From assembly GCF_027492755.1 (NCBI RefSeq), contig NZ_JAPUED010000118.1, positions 8,277 to 58,302 of the forward strand: DNA of 50,026 nucleotides, read 5' to 3'. Both the position numbers and the translations under genes were made by a program. Numbering within the stretch: position 1 is the first letter of the stretch; every line of letters begins with the position of its first letter. Of this stretch, positions 7,624 through 15,996 are shown piece after piece. Origin of the DNA: Micropruina sp. (lineage in GTDB: Bacteria; Actinomycetota; Actinomycetes; Propionibacteriales; Propionibacteriaceae). The notes under the pieces were generated by a model, which ran no database searches, had not been told where the DNA came from, and worked only from the letters and a program-made list of their open reading frames with translations.

Positions 7624-8834
7624 CCGTGACCGCCTCACCGGCGGTCGATCCGCGGGTGATCATGCACGTCGACATGGACGCCTTCTACGCCTCGGTCGAG
7701 CTGCGTCGCCGCCCTGACCTGGCCGGGCTGCCGGTCTACGTCGGCGGGGCCCACCGGGGTGTGGTGCTGAGCGCCAACTACCGGGCGCGCGCCTTCGGCA
7801 TCGTCGGTGGCATGCCCTCGGCGCGGGCCCGCCGGCTGTGCCCGCAGGCGGTGGCGGTCCCTCCTGACTTCGATGCCTACACCGAGGTGTCGGCGGGCAT
7901 CGGCGCTGTCTTCGAATCGGTCACCGCGCAGGTCGAGATGGCGTCCATCGACGAGGCCTATCTCGACGTCACCGGCAGCCTGCGGGCGTTCGGTTCGGCG
8001 CGGGCGCTCGGCGAATATCTGCGGGCACTGGTGGCCGATGAGCAGGGCATCACCTGTTCGGTCGGCATCGGCCGCACCAAGTTCGTCGCCAAGGTCGCCT
8101 CGTCCCAGGCCAAGCCCGACGGGCTGATCGAGGTGCCGCCGGGCGGCGAGGCCGCGTTCCTGCATCCGCTTCCGATCGAGCGGATCTGGGGTGTGGGTGA
8201 GTCCACCGCCACCCGGCTGCATCGGCTCGGCATCACTTCAGTAGCCGACCTGGCCGGTACCCCGGTCGGCACCCTGCAGCGCACCTTCGGTCGTCATCAG
8301 GGAGCGCTGCTGGCCGAACTCGCCTGGGGACGGGACTCCCGCCGGGTGATCGCCCGGCCCGGTGAGCGCGGGGTGGGCTGCCAGCACACCTTCGCCCACG
8401 ACATCGCCGACCCTGCGCAGCTGCGCGCCGAACTGCTGCGGGTCTGTGCCACGGTGGCCCGGCGGATGCGCCGGGCCGGGGTGCTCGGCCGAGTGCTCAC
8501 CGTCACCATCCGGTTCGCCGATTTCCGCACCACCTCGCGCTCGGCGACACTGACCGGCCTCACCGACCGTACCGACGAGCTGCACGCTCAGGCGGTCGCG
8601 CTGTTCGGTCGGATCGGCCGCTCCGACGCCAGGGTCCGTCGGGTCGGCGTCCGGGTGCAGGGCTTGGTCGAGGCCGGCCGGGCGTACTGTCAGCCGGCGC
8701 TGGGCGACCCGGAGCGTGGCTGGCGCGAGGCCGAGCTGGCGATGGACGCGGTGCGCGCCAAATTCGGTGCGCGTTGCTTGGAACGTGCGGTGCTGACCCG
8801 GCGCGACGCGACGGAATCCACCCCTTCGGGGTGA
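7620..8834 (+). CDS. dinB: DNA polymerase IV (Y-family translesion polymerase)
   Basis: A 404-aa Y-family polymerase for low-fidelity synthesis past lesions. The catalytic acidic residues are visible: Asp18 in HVDMDAFYASVE and Asp111/Glu112 in SIDEAYLDV. The thumb helix-hairpin-helix region includes IWGVGESTATRLHRLGI, and the little-finger domain follows from about residue 240 (VGCQHTFAHDI). No C-terminal QLxLF-type beta-clamp motif is obvious; the protein ends in DATESTPSG. The ATG overlaps the HEPN stop codon. Expression should be SOS-induced through the box at 7079-7094. Confidence 0.95.
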   Translation: MTVTASPAVDPRVIMHVDMDAFYASVELRRRPDLAGLPVYVGGAHRGVVLSANYRARAFGIVGGMPSARARRLCPQAVAVPPDFDAYTEVSAGIGAVFESVTAQVEMASIDEAYLDVTGSLRAFGSARALGEYLRALVADEQGITCSVGIGRTKFVAKVASSQAKPDGLIEVPPGGEAAFLHPLPIERIWGVGESTATRLHRLGITSVADLAGTPVGTLQRTFGRHQGALLAELAWGRDSRRVIARPGERGVGCQHTFAHDIADPAQLRAELLRVCATVARRMRRAGVLGRVLTVTIRFADFRTTSRSATLTGLTDRTDELHAQAVALFGRIGRSDARVRRVGVRVQGLVEAGRAYCQPALGDPERGWREAELAMDAVRAKFGARCLERAVLTRRDATESTPSG

Positions 8835-8842
8835 GCCGTTTT
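8819..8842 (+). terminator. Candidate intrinsic terminator of dinB
   Basis: CACCCC (8819-8824) pairs with GGGGTG (8828-8833) around a TTC loop, followed within 6 nt by TTTT. The stop codon of dinB lies in the right arm. The stem is short, so this is moderate evidence. Confidence 0.45.
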
Positions 8843-8874
8843 CGAACTTTGTTCCGTTTGGTGGGTCGCCAGCC

Positions 8875-8880
8875 TAGACT
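8875..8880 (+). promoter_or_regulatory. Candidate -10 element of the DUF3040 gene
   Basis: TAGACT lies 51 nt before the ATG at 8932, in a region less G/C-rich than its surroundings. A weak TTCCGT sits 17 nt upstream. Translation is then from a leader with a clear GAAGGGAGG ribosome site. Confidence 0.4.
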
Positions 8881-8931
8881 TGCTTTGCGGCTCAGCCGTG
8901 CGTGCTCCATTGAACCCGAAGGGAGGTTGGC

Positions 8932-9303
8932 ATGGCTCTCTCAGAGGACGAACAGCGACTCCTTTCGCAGCTGGAGGAGGCTCTGGCAGCCGAGGATCCC
9001 AAGCTGGCCAGTACTCTGCGCGGTACCACGACCCGGCGGCTGCATCGTCGTCGAGCCGCGTTGGCCGGCGTCGGTTTCCTGATCGGCATCGGGTGCCTGA
9101 TCGGTGGCATGCAGTTGAGCCCGGCGCTGAGCATCGTCGGCTTCGTCATCATGCTCGCCGCGACCGTGGTCGCGATCACCTCGTGGCGCCACGTCGGCGA
9201 AACCGCAGCCGCGCACCCGTCGAGCCGCTCGCCGCAGGGTGAGAAGGCGTTCATGGACAAGATGGAAGAGCGTTGGCGCCGTCGCCAGGACGAGGGCCAG
9301 TAA
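8932..9303 (+). CDS. DUF3040 domain membrane protein
   Basis: A 123-aa protein that opens MALSEDEQRLLSQLEEALAA, the signature of the actinobacterial DUF3040 family. After residue 40 come two membrane helices: AALAGVGFLIGIGCLIGGMQ and SIVGFVIMLAATVVAI. The family is characteristically encoded upstream of mraZ and the dcw cluster, as here, but has no assigned function. The cytoplasmic C-terminus is charged. A GAAGGGAGG ribosome site precedes the ATG. The gene is convergent with the transglutaminase gene ending at 9327. Confidence 0.88.
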   Translation: MALSEDEQRLLSQLEEALAAEDPKLASTLRGTTTRRLHRRRAALAGVGFLIGIGCLIGGMQLSPALSIVGFVIMLAATVVAITSWRHVGETAAAHPSSRSPQGEKAFMDKMEERWRRRQDEGQ

Positions 9304-9326
9304 CCCTCCCGTTCGGCTATCCCCAG

Positions 9327-11477
9327 CTATCCGCGCCAGTGCAGGCGCCGCCACAGTGACCGTGGCAGCAGTTCCCGCCCCCACTTCCGTGGACGGCTGA
9401 CGCCTGCAGCGAGGCCGCTGCGCACCGCCGCCACGTCCGCACCGAGTTCGCCCAGTTCGCCCAGATCCTCCGCGTAGCGGGCCCGCTCGACCTGCAGGCT
9501 CACCCGCCGCAGCGCGGCACCCGCGTCGGGGGGCAATCCGTCGGCGAGCGTCGTGCCGATCTGTCGCGGTGAGCCGGCCGGCCATTGCCGTCCGGCGTCC
9601 CAGACGCTGTCCCTGATCTCGTCCCAGGCGCCGGTCACTGCCGCGCGCGGCGTCCGGGCCGCCAACCGCAGCGTGCGTCGCCGACGACGCAGCAGCGTCG
9701 GCGTGACCGCCGCCGCGCCGGCGAGCAGTGCACCGCCGGCCCAGCCCAGCCAGCCGAGGTCAAGCCCGGCCGTCGGGTCGGTGGGTGCCGCCTCGGGCTC
9801 GGGCGCTTCCGGCTCCACGCTCGGCTCGGGCTCCTCGCTCGGAGTGGCGGAGGCCGACGGCGTCGCCGAATGGGTCGGCCGAGTCGTCTGCGTGCCCGTC
9901 GCATAGTCGGGTGGCTCGGCGACCGCCGGCGTCGGCTCGAAGGCGACCCAGCCCAGACCCTCCAGGTACAGCTCGGGCCAGGCGTGCATGTCGCGGATCG
10001 ACACATCCCAGGCGTCCCCGGCGCGCTCACCGGGCAGGAAGCCGACGGCCACCCGCGCCGGGATGCCGACGGTGCGGGCGAGCACGGCCATCGAGGTGGC
10101 GAACTGCTCGCAATAGCCACGGCGATCGTCGAAGAGGAACCGGGTGAGGGCGTCGTAGCCCGAGCCGGGTGCGGGATCCAGGCTGTAGCTGAAGGCGGGC
10201 GAGCGCAACCAGTCCTGGATCAGTTGGGCACTCTGCCCGTCGGTGGTCGCCCGCCGGGTGATCTCCTCGGCCAGGGTACGGATCCGGACCGGCAGGTCGG
10301 CGGGCACCGCGGCGGTTACCCCGCGGTCGTTGGGATCGCCCGCTCCCGCGGCGGCCACCTGCTGCGCGGTCGGCGCCACATCGACGATGGTGGCCTGATA
10401 ATGCAGGCCATTGGTGGCGGCGTCGCGTCCGTCGCCGGTCGCCAGCACGCTCAGCGAGAGCGGGTCGTGCCGCCAACTCCCGGACGCCGTGAACTCCGCC
10501 GGCGCGTACGGCAGCGGCAGCCATTGGGAGTTGAAGTCGGTGATGCTGACGTCGACCTGGAAGCGCGGACGTCCGGCCGTCACCCCGGGCGGGGCCGGCA
10601 GCGGTCCGGAGAACAGGTCGATCGGCTCGAGGTGGAAGCCGGTCGCGTCGAAGGCGGGCAGCGAGGTGAGCCGCAACCGGGTGCCGTCGCCGCTGCTGGT
10701 GGTGTAGCTGAGCACCCGCCGGTCCACCGGGAGTTGCAGGTTGCGGCGCAGGTCGAGCGACGGGTCACCCATCTGCACCGGGCCCTGGCCGGTGAACGGC
10801 GCCGTCTTGCCCGGATTCAGTCCCGGGGTCACCAGGCCGGCCAGCAGTGCGGACGGGGTGGCGACCAGCAGGCAGACCAGGCCGCCGGTCAGCAGGCCCC
10901 AGCCGGTCCTGGCGGACGCCGCCGACCGGGGCATCCGTCCGGACGTGTCGGCCAACAGCACCAGCAGATAGCCGACGGCTGGCCAGAGCAGCGCGCCGAA
11001 CGGAACCAATGCCGGCAGCGCCAACGCGGTGAGCAGGTAGGGAATGCCGAGCGGCAGCAGGGTCCAGGCCGCCTGCCGATGGGTCACCGCGAGCTGATCG
11101 GCGAGGAAGGCGAGCACGCCGATGGCACTGGTGGTGATCAGCCGGACGCCGAGGTTGGGCCCCATCGGCGCCGACGAGGCCGCCACCCAATGCACGCCGT
11201 CGGACAGCACGGCGGGCAGTGCGAACGGGTTGGTCAGCCCGGCGTTGAGGGCCAGTCCGGCCAGCGCCAGGACGCCGAGGGAGGCCTGCGCCAGCCCGGC
11301 CACCGAGTCGTTGCGCAAGCTCCGGCGGGCGACGATCCCGGCGGCGCCGATCACCGCGATCAGCAGCACGCAGTCGAGGAACAGCCCTCTGTCGGAAGTG
11401 ATCGGAGCGAGCGTGGTGAGGGCCAGCGCCATCGCGATCGCGACCGCGGCGCCGGTCCGGTCCGAGGCCCGGATCAT
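9327..11477 (-). CDS. TgpA-like membrane transglutaminase
   Basis: A 716-aa protein with six or more N-terminal membrane helices (residues 10-220), an extracytoplasmic DUF3488-type region, a transglutaminase core and a C-terminal single helix followed by a basic cytoplasmic tail. The triad is Cys456 in GYCEQFATS, His498 in DMHAWPELY and the acidic Glu514 in AFEPTP. A Pro/Ser/Thr/Glu-rich linker (about 525-575) separates core and last helix. The ATG overlaps the end of the DUF58 gene (ATGA). The moxR-DUF58-tgpA arrangement is widespread in actinobacteria next to mraZ; the substrate is unknown, presumably at the cell envelope. Confidence 0.9.
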   Translation of the reverse strand: MIRASDRTGAAVAIAMALALTTLAPITSDRGLFLDCVLLIAVIGAAGIVARRSLRNDSVAGLAQASLGVLALAGLALNAGLTNPFALPAVLSDGVHWVAASSAPMGPNLGVRLITTSAIGVLAFLADQLAVTHRQAAWTLLPLGIPYLLTALALPALVPFGALLWPAVGYLLVLLADTSGRMPRSAASARTGWGLLTGGLVCLLVATPSALLAGLVTPGLNPGKTAPFTGQGPVQMGDPSLDLRRNLQLPVDRRVLSYTTSSGDGTRLRLTSLPAFDATGFHLEPIDLFSGPLPAPPGVTAGRPRFQVDVSITDFNSQWLPLPYAPAEFTASGSWRHDPLSLSVLATGDGRDAATNGLHYQATIVDVAPTAQQVAAAGAGDPNDRGVTAAVPADLPVRIRTLAEEITRRATTDGQSAQLIQDWLRSPAFSYSLDPAPGSGYDALTRFLFDDRRGYCEQFATSMAVLARTVGIPARVAVGFLPGERAGDAWDVSIRDMHAWPELYLEGLGWVAFEPTPAVAEPPDYATGTQTTRPTHSATPSASATPSEEPEPSVEPEAPEPEAAPTDPTAGLDLGWLGWAGGALLAGAAAVTPTLLRRRRRTLRLAARTPRAAVTGAWDEIRDSVWDAGRQWPAGSPRQIGTTLADGLPPDAGAALRRVSLQVERARYAEDLGELGELGADVAAVRSGLAAGVSRPRKWGRELLPRSLWRRLHWRG

Positions 11478-12670
11478 CGCGGCACCTCGTCGGCCAGGGC
11501 TGTCCAGGCCTGCGGGATCCCGCCGGCGGCCGCGTCCCGGACGACCCGCCAGCCGTTGGCCAGCAGGATGTCAGCCGGGTCGTCGGGGTCGGGCTCGGTG
11601 GGTTGCAGCAGGATCGCCCGGCACAGTGCGCCGTGCCGCCGCAGGGTGGTGAGCGCCAGCGCATCGGCGCGGGAGAGCCGTCCGATGATCGCGATCAGCA
11701 ACTCGGCCCGGCCGCCGCTGTCCGAGCGCAACGCGTCGGCCAAGTCCCCGGCATCGGTCAGCGTGCTGTCGGTCAGGTGATCGAGCAGGCTTTCCCGGGT
11801 GGCGTCCCCGGCCACCGTCAGCCGGCGTCCGTCGGTCTCGCTGAGCGTGACGTCGTAGCCGGCGTCGATCAGGTGCGCACCGACCGAAGCGGCCGCCGAC
11901 ACCGCCCACTCGAAGCTGGACGCCGGCCCCGCACCGACATGCCCGGTGCTGCGGTTGTCCAGCAGGATCAGCGCGCTGGGCTCCCAGGCGTGCTCCTCGC
12001 GGCGCACCATCAGCGTCCCGGTGTGGGCGGTGGAGGGCCAGTGGATGCGACGGAGCTCGTCTCGCGGCCGATACTCGCGGATCAGCGCGTCATCGGGGCC
12101 CAGCACGCTGCTGCGGCGTTGCGTCGCCTCGCCGACCAGGCCGGTGCCCGCCCCTGCTGTGGTCGCGCCGAGCGGATGGACGGCGGGCGTCACGGTGAGC
12201 AGGTTGCGGCCGCCCAGCCGGCGGCGGGAGCTGGCCAGCCCGAGCGGATCGAGCGTCGTCGACCGGCACGGTCCGATCCGGTACCGGCCACGCAGGAAGG
12301 TGCCCAGGCTGTAGTGCAGCTCGGTCTCCAGATGCCCCCAGCCGGACGGCACCGGCAACACCGGCGCACCGGCCAGCCCCGGCGGCACCGCGTCCTCGAG
12401 ATATCCCCAGGCGCCGAGCCCGATGCCGTCCCGGCTCAGGTCGAGCCGGACCGGCACCGAGGCGCCGGCCGCCACCCGGTCGGTCGACAGTCGGCGCCGC
12501 AGCCAGGCGCGCCGCGCCGACAGCCAGACCAGCAGGGTCGACGCGGCCACCAGGCCGAGCAGCAGGCCGGCCGGCCAGGCCAGCGGACGCAGTCCGGTCA
12601 CGCCCGCGGCGATCAACAGGACCACCGCCGCGGTGACCAGGCCCAGGCCGCGCGCGGTCAGCCGGACCAT
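11474..12670 (-). CDS. DUF58 domain-containing protein
   Basis: A 398-aa protein with two N-terminal membrane helices (residues 9-52) and the DUF58 signature EYRPRDELRRIHWPSTAHTG followed by LMVRREEHAWEPSALILLDN, which begins a von Willebrand A-like fold. DUF58 proteins partner MoxR ATPases, probably as client or adaptor. The start ATG is at 12670, 2 nt after the moxR stop, and the stop overlaps the next gene, so the three are one transcript. The exact process served is not known. Confidence 0.9.
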   Translation of the reverse strand: MVRLTARGLGLVTAAVVLLIAAGVTGLRPLAWPAGLLLGLVAASTLLVWLSARRAWLRRRLSTDRVAAGASVPVRLDLSRDGIGLGAWGYLEDAVPPGLAGAPVLPVPSGWGHLETELHYSLGTFLRGRYRIGPCRSTTLDPLGLASSRRRLGGRNLLTVTPAVHPLGATTAGAGTGLVGEATQRRSSVLGPDDALIREYRPRDELRRIHWPSTAHTGTLMVRREEHAWEPSALILLDNRSTGHVGAGPASSFEWAVSAAASVGAHLIDAGYDVTLSETDGRRLTVAGDATRESLLDHLTDSTLTDAGDLADALRSDSGGRAELLIAIIGRLSRADALALTTLRRHGALCRAILLQPTEPDPDDPADILLANGWRVVRDAAAGGIPQAWTALADEVPR

Positions 12671-12672
12671 CG

Positions 12673-13638
12673 TCAGTCGCGGTCGGGGACGCCGACACCG
12701 TCGACCGCGGCCCGCACCACGTCGTCGGCGCTCCGTCCGGCCAGTTGGGCGGCCGGGCTGAGCAGGATGCGGTGCGCCAGCGCCGGTGCGGCGAGCGCCT
12801 GGATGTCGTCGGGAATCACGTAATTGCGCCCCTGCAGCACGGCCCGGGCCCGGCTGGCCCGCAGCAGCTGCAGGCCGGCGCGCGGTGAACCGCCGAGCCG
12901 GACGTCGGGGCTGGTCCGGGTCGCTTCCAGGATCGCCACCAGATAGTCCTTGATCGCGGTGTGGACGAAGACCGCACGCACTGCGTCGGTGAGCGCGGCC
13001 ACGGTGTCGGCGTCGGTGACCGGCTGCAACTCGCCCAGCGGATCACCGCCGCCGTGGTGGTCGAGCATCGCGATCTCGGCGGCCCGTACCGGGTAGCCGA
13101 TCGAGATCCGCAGGCTGAACCGGTCGCGCTGCGCCTCGGGCAGCGGATAGGTGCCTTCCATCTCGACCGGGTTCTGGGTGGCGACCACCAGGAACGGGTG
13201 CGGCAGCGGATGGGTGACGCCGTCGACGGTGACCTGGTGTTCCTCCATCGCCTCGAGCAGCGCCGACTGGGTCTTGGGGGAGGCCCGGTTGATCTCGTCG
13301 CCGATCACCACGTTGGCGAACACGCCGCCCGGTTTGAACTCGAAGACCCGGTGCTCGGCGTTGAAGATCGACACCCCGGTGATGTCGCTGGGCAGCAGGT
13401 CGGGGGTGAACTGGATGCGCTGCGCGGTGCCCCCGATGGCCCGGGCCAGCGCCTTGGCGAGCATCGTCTTGCCGACGCCCGGGACGTCCTCGATCAACAG
13501 GTGACCCGACGAGAACAGCGCCACCAGGGCGAGTTCCACGGCTTCGGGTTTCCCTTCGATCACGCTCTGCACCGCGGTGCGGATGTCGTCGGCGACAGCG
13601 CGCAGGTCGTCGACCTGGCTCGCTGGGCTGCGTTCCAC
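12673..13638 (-). CDS. MoxR-family AAA+ ATPase
   Basis: A 321-aa AAA+ ATPase with Walker A EDVPGVGKTMLAKAL (about residues 49-63), Walker B NVVIGDEINRA, and the MoxR text FTPDLLPSDITG and NPVEMEGTYPLPEAQRDRF. It is a chaperone-like ATPase expected to act on the DUF58 partner encoded next. The GTG at 13638 is chosen because GAGGGGGA precedes it at the right distance; an ATG-initiated extension further upstream would overlap the MraZ-box promoter and shows no family similarity. Divergent from mraZ. Confidence 0.92.
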   Translation of the reverse strand: MERSPASQVDDLRAVADDIRTAVQSVIEGKPEAVELALVALFSSGHLLIEDVPGVGKTMLAKALARAIGGTAQRIQFTPDLLPSDITGVSIFNAEHRVFEFKPGGVFANVVIGDEINRASPKTQSALLEAMEEHQVTVDGVTHPLPHPFLVVATQNPVEMEGTYPLPEAQRDRFSLRISIGYPVRAAEIAMLDHHGGGDPLGELQPVTDADTVAALTDAVRAVFVHTAIKDYLVAILEATRTSPDVRLGGSPRAGLQLLRASRARAVLQGRNYVIPDDIQALAAPALAHRILLSPAAQLAGRSADDVVRAAVDGVGVPDRD

Positions 13639-13717
13639 GAATTCCCCCTCTGGCCTCGGCGCTGCGGCCACCCTACCGGGCGTCTCCGACGCACCGACGG
13701 GCGCGCACTGATACCTC

Positions 13718-13757
13718 AGTGGAGGAAAGTGGAGTACAGTGGCGCCAAGTGGAGGAC
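13718..13757 (+). promoter_or_regulatory. MraZ box: four 10-bp-phased AGTGGAG repeats
   Basis: AGTGG begins at 13718, 13728, 13738 and 13748, an exact 10-bp period; three of the four copies read AGTGGAG and one AGTGGCG. MraZ of other bacteria binds direct TGGG-type repeats with the same 10-bp phasing in its own promoter, so this is the predicted autoregulatory operator of mraZ and the dcw cluster. Confidence 0.88.
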
Positions 13758-13780
13758 AGAGTCGAGGGGGTGGGTCCCAG

Positions 13781-14209
13781 ATGTTCTTGGGAACCCACAC
13801 GCCGAAGCTCGATGACAAAGGTCGTTTCTTCCTCCCCGCGAAGTTCCGCGAGGAACTGAACGGGGGCCTGGTCATCACCAGGCAGCCTGACCGCTGCCTG
13901 GCGATCTTCACCCCAGCCGCCTACCAGGCGGCTGCCGATCGGATGATCGCGGGATCGTCCAGCCTGGCGAAGGTGCGCTCGGTGCAGCGGATGTTCGCCT
14001 CCGGTGCGGATTCGTCCACACCGGACAGCCAAGGCCGGATCACCGTGCCGGAGCACCTGCGGAACTACGCGGGCCTGCGTCGGGAGATCGTCGTGATCGG
14101 CGCCTTGGACCACATCGAGGTGTGGGACGCGGAGACTTGGGCCTCCTACGCCGCGGCGCAGGAGGAGGCCTTCGCACAAATGGACGAAGAGGTATTCGGA
14201 GCGGGGTAA
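13781..14209 (+). CDS. mraZ: Transcriptional regulator MraZ
   Basis: A 142-aa protein built of two SpoVT-AbrB-like halves: FLGTHTPKLDDKGRFFLPAKFRE at the start and SSTPDSQGRITVPEHLRNYAGL near residue 70, the two DxKGR/DxQGR DNA-contact signatures. MraZ oligomers bind repeated boxes and control the dcw operon. The start at 13781 gives the standard length; an earlier in-frame codon would lie inside the MraZ boxes. A GAGGGGG stretch is 11 nt upstream. Confidence 0.95.
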   Translation: MFLGTHTPKLDDKGRFFLPAKFREELNGGLVITRQPDRCLAIFTPAAYQAAADRMIAGSSSLAKVRSVQRMFASGADSSTPDSQGRITVPEHLRNYAGLRREIVVIGALDHIEVWDAETWASYAAAQEEAFAQMDEEVFGAG

Positions 14210-14224
14210 CCCGCCGAAGCAACA

Positions 14225-14325
14225 CCGTCGCGTGCGGTGCGGCTTCAATCCGAGGGCAACGCCCCCTGGCGCACCTTCCCCGGTGCCAGGCGGCCCCCAC
14301 GGATTGAAACCACGGCGCACGCGAG
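14225..14325 (+). ncRNA. Structured leader RNA before rsmH (candidate mraW motif)
   Basis: Left arm 14225-14252, ending GGCTTCAATCCG, pairs with right arm 14300-14325, beginning CGGATTGAAACC, over about 25 bp with few mismatches. Inside, CCTGGCGCACC (14265-14275) pairs with GGTGCCAGG (14282-14290). A conserved actinobacterial RNA named the mraW motif is known upstream of exactly this gene. Position and strand match, but I cannot align the consensus here. Confidence 0.75.
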
Positions 14326-14356
14326 GGTGCCATCCAAGGTTGATGGAGGGGTCGAG

Positions 14357-15322
14357 ATGGACGGGCAGCAGGCTGTGCACGTGCCGGTGATGTGCACGCG
14401 CATCGTTGAGCTGCTCAGCGTGCCCCTACAAGCTCCCGGGGCGACCTACGTGGACTGCACCCTCGGCCTCGGCGGTCACGCCGAGGCCGTTCTCACCGCC
14501 TGTCCGCAGGCCCGGCTGATCGGCATCGACCGCGACCGGCACGCATTGGACGCCGCGGCGGCCCGACTGGCCCCGTTCGGTGACCGGGTGGCCCTGTTCC
14601 AGGCCCGCTACGACGAACTGCCCGAGGTGCTCGCCGAGGCCGAGCGCCCGGCGGTGCAGGCGATCCTCGCCGACCTCGGGCTGTCGTCGATGCAGATCGA
14701 CCGCACCGAACGCGGCTTCGCCTACCGGGCCGACGCCCCCCTCGACATGCGGATGGACGACACTCAGACGTTGACCGCGGCCGAACTGCTGAACACCGCC
14801 GACGTCGCCGAGTTGACCCGCATCCTGCGCCGGTTCGGCGAGGAGCGGTTCGCCGACCGGATCGCCCGCAGGATCGTGGCCGAACGCGCGACGGAGCCGT
14901 TCACCGGTTCCGCCCGGCTGGTCCGGGTGATCGAACAGGCGATCCCGGCCGCGGCCCGCGCGTCCGGGGGAGGACACCCCGCCAAGCGCACCTTCCAGGC
15001 GCTGCGTATCGCGGTCAACGACGAACTGACCGCCCTGGCCGGCCTGCTGCCGGCGGCGATCGACGCGCTGGCACCCGGCGGACGCCTGGCGGTGCTGGCC
15101 TACCACTCCGGTGAGGACCGGCTGGTGAAGAACGCGCTGCGCGAGGCGGCCACCGATCGCGCCCCGCGCGGGCTGCCGGAGGTCCCGGCCGCCCTACGGG
15201 CCCGGCTGGTGCTGCTCACCCGCGGCGCCGAGCGTCCCGACACAGACGAAGTGCAGGTCAATCCGCGCGCCGCCTCGGCACGGCTGCGCGCGGGAGAACG
15301 GATCAACGAGGTAGCAGCATGA
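14357..15322 (+). CDS. rsmH: 16S rRNA (cytosine1402-N4)-methyltransferase
   Basis: A 321-aa SAM-dependent enzyme (former MraW) that methylates C1402 of 16S rRNA. Motifs are HVPVM at the N-terminus, the SAM loop DCTLGLGGHAEA (residues 33-44), GIDRD, ADLGLSSMQID, RMDDTQTLTA, GGHPAKRTFQALRIAVNDEL and YHSGEDRLVK. The ATG at 14357 has an AGGGG ribosome site; a longer frame would run through the structured RNA. Its TGA overlaps the ftsL start. Confidence 0.95.
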   Translation: MDGQQAVHVPVMCTRIVELLSVPLQAPGATYVDCTLGLGGHAEAVLTACPQARLIGIDRDRHALDAAAARLAPFGDRVALFQARYDELPEVLAEAERPAVQAILADLGLSSMQIDRTERGFAYRADAPLDMRMDDTQTLTAAELLNTADVAELTRILRRFGEERFADRIARRIVAERATEPFTGSARLVRVIEQAIPAAARASGGGHPAKRTFQALRIAVNDELTALAGLLPAAIDALAPGGRLAVLAYHSGEDRLVKNALREAATDRAPRGLPEVPAALRARLVLLTRGAERPDTDEVQVNPRAASARLRAGERINEVAA

Positions 15323-15996
15323 CAGCACTCCTGGCCCCGAAACCCAATCCTGGTCAGCGTCGCTCCGAGCAACGCGTGCCGCGGGAGAGTCTCCGCGAGG
15401 TTCGGCGACCGCAGCGCACGGTGGCCAGCATCCCGTTCATCCTGGGTCTCGGGGTGCTGCTGGCGCTGGGCATGGTGGGGCTGCTGCTGCTCAACACGGC
15501 ATTGCAGGAGCAGGCCTTCGCGGTGCGCGACCAGCAGAAGGTGGCCACCCAGCTCGGCTACCGGATGGCCGCTTTGGAGACCGAGGTCACCCAGGCCCGC
15601 TCCAGCGAGGGGCTGGCGGTGGCCGCGTCCAAGCTCGGGATGGTGCCCAACCCCTACCCGGCCTACCTGCAGCTGCCCAGCGGCGAGATCATCGGCAAGC
15701 CGACCGCGATGACCGGTCAGGAGGTGCCGGACGTCCGCTACCGGACCCCCGAGGAACTCGCCAAGATCGCGAAGGCCCGCGAGGAGGCCATCGCCAAGGC
15801 AGCCGCCGAGGCCAAGCAGAAGGCCGCGGAGGCGAAGCAGAAGGCCGCCGAGAAGAAGGCCGCGGCCGAGAAGAAGGCGGCTGAGGCCAAGAAGAAGGCG
15901 GCGGAAGCCAAGAAGAAGGCAGAGGCGGCGAAGAAGAAGGCAGAGGCGAAGAAGCCGGGTGAGTCCGGCAAGAAGCGGAACGAGAGCGGCCGATGA
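15319..15996 (+). CDS. ftsL: Cell division protein FtsL-like, with Lys/Ala-rich tail
   Basis: A 225-aa bitopic protein in the ftsL position. It has a basic cytoplasmic N-terminus, one membrane helix (about residues 37-60), a short coiled-coil (65-100) and the conserved SEGLAVAASKLGMVPNPYPAYLQLP. FtsL joins FtsQ and the FtsB-like protein to activate FtsW/FtsI. Residues 145-225 are an extended run of KAAEAK-type repeats almost entirely Lys, Ala and Glu, which would be extracytoplasmic. This tail is absent from minimal FtsL proteins and may bind the anionic wall. ATGA overlaps couple it to rsmH and ftsI. Confidence 0.88.
   Translation: MTALLAPKPNPGQRRSEQRVPRESLREVRRPQRTVASIPFILGLGVLLALGMVGLLLLNTALQEQAFAVRDQQKVATQLGYRMAALETEVTQARSSEGLAVAASKLGMVPNPYPAYLQLPSGEIIGKPTAMTGQEVPDVRYRTPEELAKIAKAREEAIAKAAAEAKQKAAEAKQKAAEKKAAAEKKAAEAKKKAAEAKKKAEAAKKKAEAKKPGESGKKRNESGR

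Noticed and set aside
8851..8864. CGAACTTTGTTC as a second LexA box before the DUF3040 gene
   Set aside because: The spacing between half-sites is 3 nt rather than 4, and DUF3040 is not a known SOS gene.
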